A stretch of 64,000 nt of DNA from Arthrobacter sp. SO5. Lineage in GTDB: Bacteria > Actinomycetota > Actinomycetes > Actinomycetales > Micrococcaceae. Location of the stretch: positions 1 through 64,000 of the forward strand of contig NZ_MQTQ01000039.1 of NCBI RefSeq assembly GCF_020532805.1, written 5' to 3'. The translations under genes were made by a program, and so were the position numbers. Below are positions 28,774 through 37,941 of the stretch, in pieces; position 1 is the first letter of the stretch; each line of letters begins with the position of its first letter. The notes under the pieces are model-generated. The model worked only from the letters and a program-made list of their open reading frames with translations, had not been told where the DNA came from and did no database searches.

Positions 28774-28877
28774 CTTTGCACTTGTTTGCCTGCGCATCTT
28801 CCCGTCCGGCCACAGAGACGTAACAATGAGGTGCCCGGCACTCACAGCCGGGCGGCGACTACAGGGGGAGCAGGCGC

Positions 28878-29522
28878 ATGAGCGTGAGCACGGGGGCCGG
28901 CGGGCCGCGGTTGAAGAAGCCATCCTGGAAAGACCCCCGGCTCCTGATCGGAATCCTGCTTGTCCTGGCCTCCGTTGTCGGGGTCATCTCGCTGCTGGGG
29001 GCCGCGGACCAGACCACGGAAGCCTTCGCGGCGCGGGAGCCGATCGCCGTCGGGGAGAACGTGACCGCGGACAAACTGACCCGGGTCAAAGTCCGCCTCG
29101 GCGATGTTGAGCAGCACTACCTGGCCCCCGAGTCGGGGCTGACTGAAGGGCTCGTCGCCGTCCAACGGATCGGCAAGGACCAGCTGGTGCCGCGCGGGAG
29201 CCTCGGACGGCTTGATGCGCTGGACCGCAAACCGGTGGCGGTGACCATTGATGAAGCCCTGCCCGCCCAGGCCACTGCCGGATCGCGGGTGGACGTCTGG
29301 GTGGCCCTTCCCGACGCCCGCAACGGCTTCAGCCAACCGGCCCTGCTGCTGCCGGGGGCTGAAATAGCGCAGATCACGCCGGGCAGCACGGCGCTTGGGT
29401 CCGCACGGTCCACGGTGGTGATGGTACTGGTTCCGGACGAACAGATGCCCAAGCTGCTGGGAGCACAGGCGAACAAGGCGAAGATCTCCGTCGTCTGGAA
29501 TCCGGGCGGGACGTCCCGATGA
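28878..29522 (+). CDS. SAF-domain (CpaB/FlgA-like) membrane protein
   Basis: This 214-residue protein has one N-terminal membrane helix (RLLIGILLVLASVVGVISLL, about residues 21-40) and an extracytoplasmic SAF domain (about 45-110: FAAREPIAVGENVTADKL through LVPRGSLG). This matches CpaB/RcpC proteins of Tad/Flp pilus systems and FlgA-like chaperones. No pilin, CpaF or TadBC genes are in the window, so the system is partial or the protein has another job. GGGGGAG lies about eight bases before the ATG. Its last four bases (ATGA) overlap the start of the MinD/CpaE-like gene, so the two work as a pair. Confidence 0.8.
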   Translation: MSVSTGAGGPRLKKPSWKDPRLLIGILLVLASVVGVISLLGAADQTTEAFAAREPIAVGENVTADKLTRVKVRLGDVEQHYLAPESGLTEGLVAVQRIGKDQLVPRGSLGRLDALDRKPVAVTIDEALPAQATAGSRVDVWVALPDARNGFSQPALLLPGAEIAQITPGSTALGSARSTVVMVLVPDEQMPKLLGAQANKAKISVVWNPGGTSR

Positions 29523-30862
29523 GCATTCCCGTGGTGACAGTGGGCCACTCCAGCGAGGACCTCGTCGGCGGCCTGGAGCGGCTTCACGGCCCGGTTTCGG
29601 TGGTCAGGCGGTGCGGGGAACTCGCCGAACTCCTGGCCGCCTGCCAGAGCGGGCTGGCCCGCGCCGCCGTCGTGGCCGAGGGCAGCGAGGAGCTCACGGC
29701 CTCGCTCGTGGACCGGCTCTCCGCCGTCGGGGTTGCCGTCCTGGCGCTGACGGACAGGCCTGAGGAGATGGCGCGGCTGCGGGGGATCGGAGTTGCCGCC
29801 GAACTCCCCGGCGTCGGGGCCGCCGCGCTGGCCGGCCGCATCACGGCCGCGGTGGCCCGGCTCGGCGGCGCCGGCTCGCGGCCTGGGCCCGGCGTCGATC
29901 TCGCCTATGCCGGCACGGCCGACGCCGAAACCATGTACGACGACACCCAGTACGACGCCGGCACCACCCGGAAGCCGTCCGACGGCGGGCCGCAGCTGGC
30001 CGGGACCGGTCAGATCATCGCGGTCTGGGGTCCGGCAGGATCCCCGGGCAGGACCCTGCTCGCGGCCAACATCGCCGGGGAGCTGGCCGCCGAGGGAAAA
30101 TCGGTGCTGCTGGTGGACGCCGACAGCTACGGCGCCAGTGTGGCAGCCCTGCTCGGCCTGCTGGACGAGGCCGCGGGTCTGGCCCAAGCCTGCAGGCTGG
30201 CAGACCAGGGACTGCTCGACGGCGAGGCGTTGCTCAGGATCGCCACCCCGGTCGCCACGAGGTCCGGCACGTTCCGCGTGCTGACCGGGATCACCCGCGC
30301 CGAGCGCTGGACCGAGCTCCGCGCCGCGGCGCTCTCGCGGGTGCTGGAGCTCGCGCGGCAGGCCGCCGACGTCACTGTGATCGACACCGGTTTCTGCCTG
30401 GAATCTGATGAAGAGCTGAGCTTTGACACGATGGCGCCGCGCCGGAACGCCGCGACACTGCGAAGCCTTGAACTGGCAGACACGGTCTTCGCCGTCGGGG
30501 CCGCCGACTCGATCGGAGTGCCGCGGCTGGTCCGGGGCCTGGCCGAGCTTCACGCCGCAGTTCCGGAGGCGTCGCCGCGGGTGGTGCTCAACAAGGTGCG
30601 GTCCGCCGCCGTCGGACGTTCCCCGGAACGCCAGCTCCGGGACGCCTGGGAGCGGTACGGTCCGGCCGCGGCACTCTCGGCCTTCCTGCCGGCCGACGCT
30701 GCTGTATGCGACGCTGCGCTTCTGTCCGGGTCCCTGCTGCTGGAGACGGCCCCCGACTCGGGCCTGCGCAAAGCCATTGCCGGATTGGTTTGTGCACCTG
30801 CCCAGCGGAATCGTAGATCCTCTGTATTTTCTTCCACAGCGGACCGCCGGCTAAAGCGTTAG
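29519..30862 (+). CDS. MinD/CpaE-like P-loop protein with altered Walker A
   Basis: This 447-residue protein has a receiver-like N-terminal half and a SIMIBI-class nucleotide-binding half, as in CpaE-type ATPases that position secretion or pilus machines. The P-loop is WGPAGSPGRT (residues about 170-179) with Arg178 where other P-loop proteins have lysine; LLVDADSYGASVAALLGL and VTVIDTGF are the following switch segments. Proteins with this GP-type loop are frequent in actinobacteria beside SAF-domain proteins. Nucleotide hydrolysis is therefore uncertain. It is translationally coupled to the SAF gene. A 7-bp hairpin followed by a run of five T is found just downstream. Confidence 0.8.
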   Translation: MSIPVVTVGHSSEDLVGGLERLHGPVSVVRRCGELAELLAACQSGLARAAVVAEGSEELTASLVDRLSAVGVAVLALTDRPEEMARLRGIGVAAELPGVGAAALAGRITAAVARLGGAGSRPGPGVDLAYAGTADAETMYDDTQYDAGTTRKPSDGGPQLAGTGQIIAVWGPAGSPGRTLLAANIAGELAAEGKSVLLVDADSYGASVAALLGLLDEAAGLAQACRLADQGLLDGEALLRIATPVATRSGTFRVLTGITRAERWTELRAAALSRVLELARQAADVTVIDTGFCLESDEELSFDTMAPRRNAATLRSLELADTVFAVGAADSIGVPRLVRGLAELHAAVPEASPRVVLNKVRSAAVGRSPERQLRDAWERYGPAAALSAFLPADAAVCDAALLSGSLLLETAPDSGLRKAIAGLVCAPAQRNRRSSVFSSTADRRLKR

Positions 30863-30874
30863 GCTCGCCATGAG

Positions 30875-30903
30875 GGCCGCAAAGATGCGGCCGTGAACTT
30901 TTT
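30875..30903 (+). terminator. hairpin with T-run after the MinD/CpaE-like gene
   Basis: A 7-bp perfect stem (30875-30881 with 30886-30892), four-base loop, six-base spacer and then TTTTT. It lies within the 60-base gap before NAD-glutamate dehydrogenase, so it would end the SAF/CpaE-like operon. Confidence 0.5.
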
Positions 30904-30922
30904 GTGATGGAGGCGTTTGTCG

Positions 30923-33900
30923 ATGTCGTCTGGGTCCAGCGTGCAGGATCAACCCGTTTCGATCAGTGCCGGAGAAGGCTACTTCGGGGACTACTACGAG
31001 CACCTTGCGGACGATGACGCGCGGGGGTATGCCCACGATGTCCTGACCGCCAGGGCCGAAACGCACGGCCAGGCGGCCGCGAAACGGCAGCCCGGAATCC
31101 CGAGCATCTCCATCCTCGACGAACCGGACTGCAGCGTCGTGTACATCGTCTCGGACGACATGCCGTTCCTGGTGGATTCCGTCAACGCCGAACTGGTCCG
31201 GCAAAAATCCCCGATCCACCTTGTCATGCACCCGCTCTTCGTCGTGACGCGCAACCGCGAGACCGGTGACCTGGTCAAAGTGGCCCGCGTCCCCTCCCAT
31301 TTGGGCATCTCCAGCGGCGACACGGCTGCGATGCCCAATCTGTCGCACCTGATCGCCCAAGGCGACAACGCCTCCCACATGGAGTCCTGGATCGCCGTCG
31401 AAATCGACCGCGTGGACGATGAAAAACGCCAGCAGCTGATCGAGGGCATCGGCCGGGTGCTCCGGGACGTCCGGGCCGCCGTCGAGGACTGGCCGAAGAT
31501 GCGGAACAAGGCGCACCAGATCGCGGAGGACCTCGACAAGGTCGCCAACCCCGCGCAGATCGCCGAACTCCGCCAGGCCCAGGATCTGCTCCGCTGGCTC
31601 GACGAAGGAAACTTCACGTTCCTGGGTTACCGGGAATACGACCTGAAGACCGAATCCGACGAGGACGTGCTGGAGCCCAGGGAGGACAGCGGCCTGGGGC
31701 TGCTGCGCGGCAGCGCCAGTACCCGTCACCAGATCCAGCACCTGACCGAGGCAGGGCGGAAGAAAGCCCGCGAAAAGCGTGCCCTGGTGATCACCAAGGC
31801 CAACTCCCGCTCCACTGTGCACCGTCCGGCCTACCTTGACTACATCGGGGTCAAGAGCTTTGACGCGGCTGGAAACGTCAACGGCGAACGCCGCTTCATC
31901 GGGCTTTTCGCGACCACCGCCTACTCCGGCTCCGTCCGCGACATCCCCGTGGTCCGCGAGAAGGTCGCCGCTGTGCTGAACGACGCGGGTTTCCCGCCGG
32001 ACTCCCACTCCGGCAAGGACCTCCTCGGCATCCTCGAAACCTACCCGCGCGACGAACTCTTCCAGATCGAGATCCCCGATCTCGCAGCTATCGCGACCGG
32101 CATCCAGCGGCTGCAGGAACGCCGCAGGACCCGGCTCTTCCTCCGGCCGGACATCTACGGCCGGTTCATGTCCGCCGTCGTCTACCTGCCCCGTGACCGG
32201 TACACCACGAACGTTCGGCTGCGCATCGAGCAGGAGCTGCGCGAGACGTTCGATGCCATGTCCATCGACTATGAAGCCCGGATGACCGAATCCGCGCTGG
32301 CACGGCTGTTCTTCCGGATCCGGCTTCCCAAGAACGCGGACGTCAGCAACATCAACACCGAAGAGCTGGAGAAGCGGCTGGTCCGGGCGGCCCGCTCGTG
32401 GAGCGAAGGCATCGCCGAGGTCCTGCGTGCCGGGGCCGGGAGCGGCGCCGCCGCCGGTGCTGTGGAGGCCGCCGCGGGGCAGACGACCGCCGAGGACCTC
32501 GCTGCCGAATGGGCGGAGGCCTTCCCGGCGAACTACCGCATCGACTACGAAGTCGAAGATGCGCTCCAGGACATCGCGCGCTTCGAGATGTACGGCGCGG
32601 CCGCCGAGCGGGCCGGGGAGAGCGTCAAAGAACGTCCCGGCGTCCACGTGTACCTGCCGGAAGGCGCCGGGGCCACGCTGGAAGAGGATGCGCGCGTCAA
32701 GCTCTACATGCTCGAACCCAAGAGCCTGAGCCAGATCCTGCCCTTCTTCCACAACCTCGGGCTCGAGGTCCTGGATGAACGCCCCTTCGAAATCGAGACG
32801 GCGGACCACCGGGACTTCTTCCTCTACGACCTCGGCCTCAAGTACCCGGCCGGGGTGGACCCGGAGGCCACCGGGCGGCTGCTCGCGGATTCCTTCGGCG
32901 CCGCCGTGTCCGGTGCCGTGGAATCGGACAGCTTCGACCGGCTGGTGCTCCGCGAAAAGATGCACTGGCGCCAGGTCATCGTCCTGCGCGCCTACGCCAA
33001 GTACATGCGCCAGATGGGCAACACCAACTCCTACGGCTTCCTGGCGGACACCCTGCTGGCCAACCCGGACGTGACCCGCTGCCTGAATGCCCTGTTCCAG
33101 GCCCGCTTCGACCCGGCCGTGGCCGAGGCTGACCGCCCGTCCAAGTACGACGAGGTCCTCGCCGCACTGGACGCCGCCATCGAACAGGTCGCCACCCTCG
33201 ACGCGGACCGCGTGCTGCGCACCTTCAAGAACCTGATGCAAGCCACACTGCGGACCAACTACTACCAGAACAAGCCGCACCTGAGCTTCAAACTCAACCC
33301 CGCCCAGATCGAGGGACTGCCGTTCCCCACGCCCATGTACGAAATCTGGGTGTACTCGCCCCGGGTCGAGGGCGTGCACCTTCGCTTCGGCAAGGTGGCC
33401 CGCGGCGGCCTGCGCTGGTCGGACCGGCGGGAGGATTTCCGCACCGAGATCCTCGGCCTGGTCAAGGCGCAAACCGTCAAGAACGCCGTGATCGTCCCCA
33501 CCGGTGCCAAGGGCGGCTTCTACGCGAAGCAGCTCCCGGATCCGGCCGCGGACCGCACGGCCTGGATGGCCGAGGGCATCGAGAGCTACAAGACGTTCAT
33601 CCGTGGGCTCTTGGACATCACCGACAACCTGGTCACGACGCCGGAGGGCGAGACTCTCGTCCCGCCGGCCGACGTCGTCCGTCACGACGACGACGATTCC
33701 TACCTCGTCGTCGCGGCTGACAAGGGAACGGCGTCCTTCTCCGACATCGCCAACGGGCTCGCCGCCGAATACGGCTTCTGGCTCGGCGACGCGTTCGCCT
33801 CCGGCGGTTCGGTGGGCTATGACCACAAGGCCATGGGCATCACCGCCCGCGGCGCCTGGGAATCCGTCAAGCGCCACTTCAGCGAGCTGGACCTGGACAC

Positions 33901-35818
33901 ACAGTCCGAGCCGTTCACCGTCGTCGGCGTCGGGGACATGTCCGGTGACGTTTTCGGCAACGGCATGCTGCTCTCCAAGCACATCCGCCTCCTCGCAGCC
34001 TTCGACCACCGGCACATCTTCCTGGATCCCGCCCCGGACGAGGCGGTCTCCTTCGCCGAGCGCGAGCGGCTTTTCGAGCTGCCCCGCTCGTCCTGGGACG
34101 ACTACAACAAGTCGCTCATCAGCGAAGGCGGCGGCGTGTTTGCCCGCCAGTCCAAGGTCATCCCGGTCTCCGCACAGGTCCGTGCCGCGCTCGGCCTGCC
34201 CGAGGGGACCACACAGCTCAGCCCGCCGGAACTGCTCCGCGCGATCCTGCTGGCCCCGGCCGACCTGCTCTACAACGGCGGCATCGGCACGTACGTCAAG
34301 GCGAGCACGGAAACCAACGCCGACGTCGGGGACAAGGCCAATGACTCGATCCGCGTCAGCGGCCGGGAACTGCGCGTGAAGGTTGTCGGCGAGGGCGGAA
34401 ACCTGGGCCTGACGCAGCGCGGGCGCATCGAAGCCGCACTTCAGGGCGTCATCCTCAACACGGATGCGATTGACAACTCCGCGGGCGTGGACTGCTCCGA
34501 CCACGAGGTCAACATCAAGATCTTCGTGGACCGGATGGTCGCCGCCGGCAAGCTGGACCCCGCCGAACGCGCCGAATTCCTGGCATCGATGACGGACGAG
34601 GTCGGCCGGCTGGTGCTGGAGGACAACATCGACCAGAACATCCTCCTCCTCAACGACCGCATGCGGGTGTCCGAGTGGAGCCCCAGCTACGAGCGGCTCA
34701 TGGACTGGCTAGAGAAAAATGCCGGGCTCAAGCGTGAGCTGGAGGCACTGCCGACCACTGACACGCTGCGGGAGCGGCTGGCGCAGGGGCAGGGTCTGAC
34801 CTCGCCGGAGCTGGCGGTGCTGGCTGCCTACGCCAAGATCGAGCTTGCCTCGGCCTTGCGCAACAGCGATCTCACCGACGACCCGTGGTTCCGCGAGACG
34901 CTGCGGGACTACTTCCCGAAGCAGTTGCGGGAACGGTTCGACGCCGAACTGGACACCCACCCGCTGCGCCGGGAAATCATCGCGACCGTGGTCGCCAACG
35001 ACATGATCAACATGGGCGGTATCACGTTCGCGTTCCGGGCCATCGAGGAGACGTCGGCCACCGAGGCCGCCGTCGCCAAGGCTTTCGTGGCGCTGCGCGA
35101 CGTGTACGAACTGGACATCATGGTCGGCGAACTCAACGAGCTGCCGGCGTCCTTCCCGACCGAGCACTGGAGCACCGTCCACCTGGATATCCGCCGGCTC
35201 CTGGACCGTGCCGTGCGGTGGGTCCTGGGCCAGAGCAACGCCTCCCGGCCGATCGCCGACATCGTCGGAGAGTTCAAGCCGCTGATGGATCCGATGCGCG
35301 CCCGCCTGCTCGAGTACCTGCGCGGCGACGACCGCGCGCGGGTATCGGAATGGCTGGAAAAGGCACGCGGCTGGGAACTGCCGGAGGACCTGGCGCACCG
35401 CTGGGCCGAGCTGTTCGAGAGCTTCGTCCTGCTGGACATCGCCAAGATTGTCCACGTCAGCCCGGAACCCGTGGAAAACATCGCCCACGTCTACTACACC
35501 GTGTTTGACCGCTTCCACGCGGATTCCCTGCTGGAACGCATCACCAAGCTCCCCAGGAACGACCGCTGGCAGGCGCTGGCACGAGCGGCACTGCGTGATG
35601 ATCTCTACTCCACCATCTCGGACATGACGACGGCGGTCCTGGAGACGACGCCGCCCGGGATGCCGGCAGAGGAACGTCTGATGGCCTGGGAGAACCAGAA
35701 CGTCGAGCAATTGGACCGCGCGAAGAGCATGTTTGACGAGGTCAACGCCCTCGAAGCCGATGACATGGCCTCGCTGTCGGTAGCATTGAGGCTCTTGAGG
35801 TCAATCGTTCGACGCTGA
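30923..35818 (+). CDS. large NAD-specific glutamate dehydrogenase (GDH-180 type)
   Basis: This 1631-residue enzyme converts glutamate plus NAD+ to 2-oxoglutarate, ammonium and NADH. It has the architecture of the 180-kDa GDH class: N-terminal ACT-like regulatory modules (about 1-700), then the catalytic core. PTGAKGGFYAK holds the catalytic-type Lys863, VGVGDMSGDVFGNGMLLS is the nucleotide-binding loop near 1000, and a helical C-terminal domain follows to the end. In mycobacteria this enzyme is held inactive by the phosphoprotein GarA and is needed for glutamate catabolism. I chose the ATG at 30923, nine bases after GATGGAGG, over a TTG two codons earlier. The very long reverse open frame here is a codon-usage shadow. 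Confidence 0.96.
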   Translation: MSSGSSVQDQPVSISAGEGYFGDYYEHLADDDARGYAHDVLTARAETHGQAAAKRQPGIPSISILDEPDCSVVYIVSDDMPFLVDSVNAELVRQKSPIHLVMHPLFVVTRNRETGDLVKVARVPSHLGISSGDTAAMPNLSHLIAQGDNASHMESWIAVEIDRVDDEKRQQLIEGIGRVLRDVRAAVEDWPKMRNKAHQIAEDLDKVANPAQIAELRQAQDLLRWLDEGNFTFLGYREYDLKTESDEDVLEPREDSGLGLLRGSASTRHQIQHLTEAGRKKAREKRALVITKANSRSTVHRPAYLDYIGVKSFDAAGNVNGERRFIGLFATTAYSGSVRDIPVVREKVAAVLNDAGFPPDSHSGKDLLGILETYPRDELFQIEIPDLAAIATGIQRLQERRRTRLFLRPDIYGRFMSAVVYLPRDRYTTNVRLRIEQELRETFDAMSIDYEARMTESALARLFFRIRLPKNADVSNINTEELEKRLVRAARSWSEGIAEVLRAGAGSGAAAGAVEAAAGQTTAEDLAAEWAEAFPANYRIDYEVEDALQDIARFEMYGAAAERAGESVKERPGVHVYLPEGAGATLEEDARVKLYMLEPKSLSQILPFFHNLGLEVLDERPFEIETADHRDFFLYDLGLKYPAGVDPEATGRLLADSFGAAVSGAVESDSFDRLVLREKMHWRQVIVLRAYAKYMRQMGNTNSYGFLADTLLANPDVTRCLNALFQARFDPAVAEADRPSKYDEVLAALDAAIEQVATLDADRVLRTFKNLMQATLRTNYYQNKPHLSFKLNPAQIEGLPFPTPMYEIWVYSPRVEGVHLRFGKVARGGLRWSDRREDFRTEILGLVKAQTVKNAVIVPTGAKGGFYAKQLPDPAADRTAWMAEGIESYKTFIRGLLDITDNLVTTPEGETLVPPADVVRHDDDDSYLVVAADKGTASFSDIANGLAAEYGFWLGDAFASGGSVGYDHKAMGITARGAWESVKRHFSELDLDTQSEPFTVVGVGDMSGDVFGNGMLLSKHIRLLAAFDHRHIFLDPAPDEAVSFAERERLFELPRSSWDDYNKSLISEGGGVFARQSKVIPVSAQVRAALGLPEGTTQLSPPELLRAILLAPADLLYNGGIGTYVKASTETNADVGDKANDSIRVSGRELRVKVVGEGGNLGLTQRGRIEAALQGVILNTDAIDNSAGVDCSDHEVNIKIFVDRMVAAGKLDPAERAEFLASMTDEVGRLVLEDNIDQNILLLNDRMRVSEWSPSYERLMDWLEKNAGLKRELEALPTTDTLRERLAQGQGLTSPELAVLAAYAKIELASALRNSDLTDDPWFRETLRDYFPKQLRERFDAELDTHPLRREIIATVVANDMINMGGITFAFRAIEETSATEAAVAKAFVALRDVYELDIMVGELNELPASFPTEHWSTVHLDIRRLLDRAVRWVLGQSNASRPIADIVGEFKPLMDPMRARLLEYLRGDDRARVSEWLEKARGWELPEDLAHRWAELFESFVLLDIAKIVHVSPEPVENIAHVYYTVFDRFHADSLLERITKLPRNDRWQALARAALRDDLYSTISDMTTAVLETTPPGMPAEERLMAWENQNVEQLDRAKSMFDEVNALEADDMASLSVALRLLRSIVRR

Positions 35819-35858
35819 GGCAGCTTCCCCAGCTGCCCGCGTCGCCAATGGAGGTGCT

Positions 35859-37328
35859 GTGGCAATCTTTACGGACCCTATCAGGGAGCATGCTGATTTC
35901 GGGCCGGGGGATGCCGAGTGGCTGCACCTGCTCGTGGGCGACTGGCAGATGGTCGCGGACCTGGCGTTCGCGGACCTGGCACTGTGGTTTCCGCATCCTG
36001 AGCTCGGGTACGTGGCGCTCGCCCACGTCCGCCCCTCCACCTCTCATACGGTGTTCCACGCCGACTTTGTGGGGGAGGGGATCAGGTCGGACCTGTTGCC
36101 GCTGGTCGCCAAGGCGTGGGAGAGCCGCAGCATCGAGCGCTCCAACGAGACCAGCTGGAGCAGCGACATGGCCCTGCGGGTCGAGGCTGTGCCGATGGTC
36201 CGCAACGGCCGGACGCTGGCCATTGTCACGACCCACATGGACCTTTCAAGCTCCCGGATGCCGTCCCGGCTCGAGCTGACCTACCGCCAGTGCGCCTACG
36301 ACCTGCTGCGGATGGGCACGCTGGGGCTGTGGCCGGACTTTGCCTCGCCCACCGGCTCCCGCCGCGGTGCGCCGCGCGTCGGCGACGGCCTGATCAGGCT
36401 CGACGCCGAGGGAATCGTCCAGTATGCGAGCCCCAACGGCGTCTCCGCCTTCCGCCGGCTCGGCGACGGCGAGTCGCTGGAGGGCAGGAGCCTTGCGGAG
36501 GTGACGGCCGGACTCCTGAAGGACCGCCGGCTGGTCGACGAAACGCTGCCGCTGGTGGTCACTGGCCGGATGCCGTGGCGCAGCGAAATCGAGTCGCGCG
36601 GGGTGAGCCTGTCCCTGCGCGCCATCCCGCTGCGCGACGAACACCAGCGCTTCGGAGCCCTGGTGCTCTGCCGCGATGTCTCCGAGCTGCGCCGGCGCGA
36701 GCTGGAACTCGTGACAAAGGACGCGACCATCCGCGAGATTCACCACCGCGTGAAGAACAATCTGCAAACCGTCGCGGCTCTGCTGCGGATGCAGTCCCGG
36801 CGGATGGTCAGCGATGAAGCCAAGCAGGGTCTCGAGCAGGCGATGCGCCGGGTGGCCACGATTGCCCTCGTGCACGAGACGCTGTCCCAGGGGCTGACCC
36901 AGAGCGTGGACTTCGATGAGCTCATCGGGCGCCAGTTCCGGCTCTCCGCGGAGGTGGCCTCACCGTCGCAGCAGGTGAAGACACAGCGCTCGGGGCTGTT
37001 CGGCGAGCTGCCGAGCGATTTCGCCACCCCCCTGGCGCTGGTGATCAACGAGCTCGTGACCAACGCCGTCGAGCATGGGCTGGAAGGCCGGGCCGGTACG
37101 GTCTGGCTGATCGCGGACCGCTCCGAGAGCGAGGACGGCGAGGAGCTGCTCACCGTGACGGTGGCGGACGACGGCGTCGGAATCCCGGTGACGCCCTATG
37201 TGGAGGGGCTCGGCCTGCAGATCGTCCGGACCCTGGTGACGAGCGAGCTCGGCGGGAGCATCCAGTGGAAGGCCCGGGAGGGCGGCGGCACCGCCGTCCA
37301 GATTGTCCTGAGCCTGGCGACGCGCTAG
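35859..37328 (+). CDS. pdtaS: sensor histidine kinase PdtaS
   Basis: This is a soluble two-component kinase of 489 residues, without membrane helices. It has a GAF domain (about 1-150), a PAS domain (about 175-285) with RLDAEGIVQYASPN, and the HisKA_2-type domain with phosphoacceptor His295 or His296 in IREIHHRVKNNLQTVA. The ATPase domain contains LVINELVTNAVEHG and DDGVGIPV. PdtaS phosphorylates the antiterminator PdtaR, which binds RNA hairpins; pdtaR is not in this window. GTG start with GGAGG four to five bases before. Placement beside whiB1 is conserved in actinobacteria (Rv3220c-Rv3219). Confidence 0.93.
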   Translation: MAIFTDPIREHADFGPGDAEWLHLLVGDWQMVADLAFADLALWFPHPELGYVALAHVRPSTSHTVFHADFVGEGIRSDLLPLVAKAWESRSIERSNETSWSSDMALRVEAVPMVRNGRTLAIVTTHMDLSSSRMPSRLELTYRQCAYDLLRMGTLGLWPDFASPTGSRRGAPRVGDGLIRLDAEGIVQYASPNGVSAFRRLGDGESLEGRSLAEVTAGLLKDRRLVDETLPLVVTGRMPWRSEIESRGVSLSLRAIPLRDEHQRFGALVLCRDVSELRRRELELVTKDATIREIHHRVKNNLQTVAALLRMQSRRMVSDEAKQGLEQAMRRVATIALVHETLSQGLTQSVDFDELIGRQFRLSAEVASPSQQVKTQRSGLFGELPSDFATPLALVINELVTNAVEHGLEGRAGTVWLIADRSESEDGEELLTVTVADDGVGIPVTPYVEGLGLQIVRTLVTSELGGSIQWKAREGGGTAVQIVLSLATR

Positions 37329-37366
37329 CTGGCTTGCAGCCGGCCTGTCCCGCCGGCGGTTAACGG

Positions 37367-37400
37367 GCAATGGCCGCAGACGGAGGTCTGCGGCCATTGC
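37367..37400. terminator. bidirectional hairpin between pdtaS and whiB1
   Basis: A perfect 15-bp stem (37367-37381 with 37386-37400) and four-base loop lie between the convergent pdtaS and whiB1 genes and probably serve both. Confidence 0.8.
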
Positions 37401-37453
37401 TGTCCAGCCGGTGATAGCGGGTCACCGCGTTCACCGGCGTTTGGGAAACTGGG

Positions 37454-37702
37454 TCAGGAGGCGCGGCGGGCGCGCGCGGCGCGGCGCTTCAGGGCGCGGC
37501 GTTCGTCCTCGCTCATGCCGCCCCAAACTCCGGCGTCCTGGCCGGACTCGAGAGCCCACTGAAGGCAGGTGTCGACAACGGGGCACCGTCGGCAGACACT
37601 CTTGGCTTCCTCGATCTGCAGCAGGGCAGGACCGGTGTTTCCTACCGGGAAGAAAAGCTCCGGGTCCTTGTCAAGGCACGCTGCGCGGTTACGCCAATCC
37701 AT
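37454..37702 (-). CDS. whiB1: WhiB1 family Fe-S regulator
   Basis: This 82-residue WhiB protein carries its [4Fe-4S] ligands at Cys9, Cys37, Cys40 and Cys46, the same numbering as mycobacterial WhiB1, with the GVWGG turn that contacts sigma factor (about residues 58-62) and a basic C-terminal tail (LKRRAARARRAS). WhiB1 binds the housekeeping sigma factor, reacts with nitric oxide and is essential in mycobacteria. GGAG lies 12 bases before the ATG, rather far for a ribosome site. A TGTGA-N6-TCACT palindrome upstream suggests control by a CRP/GlxR-type protein. Convergent with pdtaS. Confidence 0.96.
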   Translation of the reverse strand: MDWRNRAACLDKDPELFFPVGNTGPALLQIEEAKSVCRRCPVVDTCLQWALESGQDAGVWGGMSEDERRALKRRAARARRAS

Positions 37703-37744
37703 GCTGATCAGTCACTCCATTCCTGGGCACACATTAAATGCCTT

Positions 37745-37760
37745 TGTGAAATTATTCACT
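37745..37760. promoter_or_regulatory. CRP/GlxR-type operator upstream of whiB1
   Basis: TGTGA-N6-TCACT differs from the CRP/GlxR consensus (TGTGA-N6-TCACA) only in the last base. It is centred about 50 bases before the whiB1 start, in the region where the mycobacterial whiB1 gene carries a CRP site. TTTAAT just downstream could be the -10. Confidence 0.6.
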
Positions 37761-37777
37761 AGAGGCTACATAAGAAA

Positions 37778-37795
37778 GGGGCCCTCTGGGGCCCC
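37778..37795. other. GC-rich hairpin in the whiB1 upstream region
   Basis: A 7-bp GGGGCCC/GGGCCCC stem with a four-base loop lies in the otherwise AT-rich whiB1/membrane-protein divergent region. It could be a terminator-like or protein-binding element; no role is evident. Confidence 0.3.
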
Positions 37796-37929
37796 CTCGG
37801 TCAACTGGATTAAGCGTGTCATGTTAACGCCGCGTAAACAAGGGGTAGTTGGCTGCGATATGCCGCGGGATCGTGAGCGATGCATCACATTTGCTGGCGG
37901 CGCCCTCACATCTAGACGACTATGTCCGG

Positions 37930-37935
37930 TACTGT
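37930..37935 (+). promoter_or_regulatory. -10 box (TACTGT) for a leaderless transcript
   Basis: TACTGT ends six bases before the GTG at 37942; no ribosome-binding site is visible and no good -35 element was found. Confidence 0.4.
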
Positions 37936-37941
37936 GCCAGT

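Noticed and set aside
30851..34504. A 1217-residue open frame on the minus strand across the glutamate dehydrogenase gene
   Set aside because: It is the reverse-frame shadow of a highly GC3-biased gene; its composition shows no protein family motif and the plus strand is a well-matched dehydrogenase.
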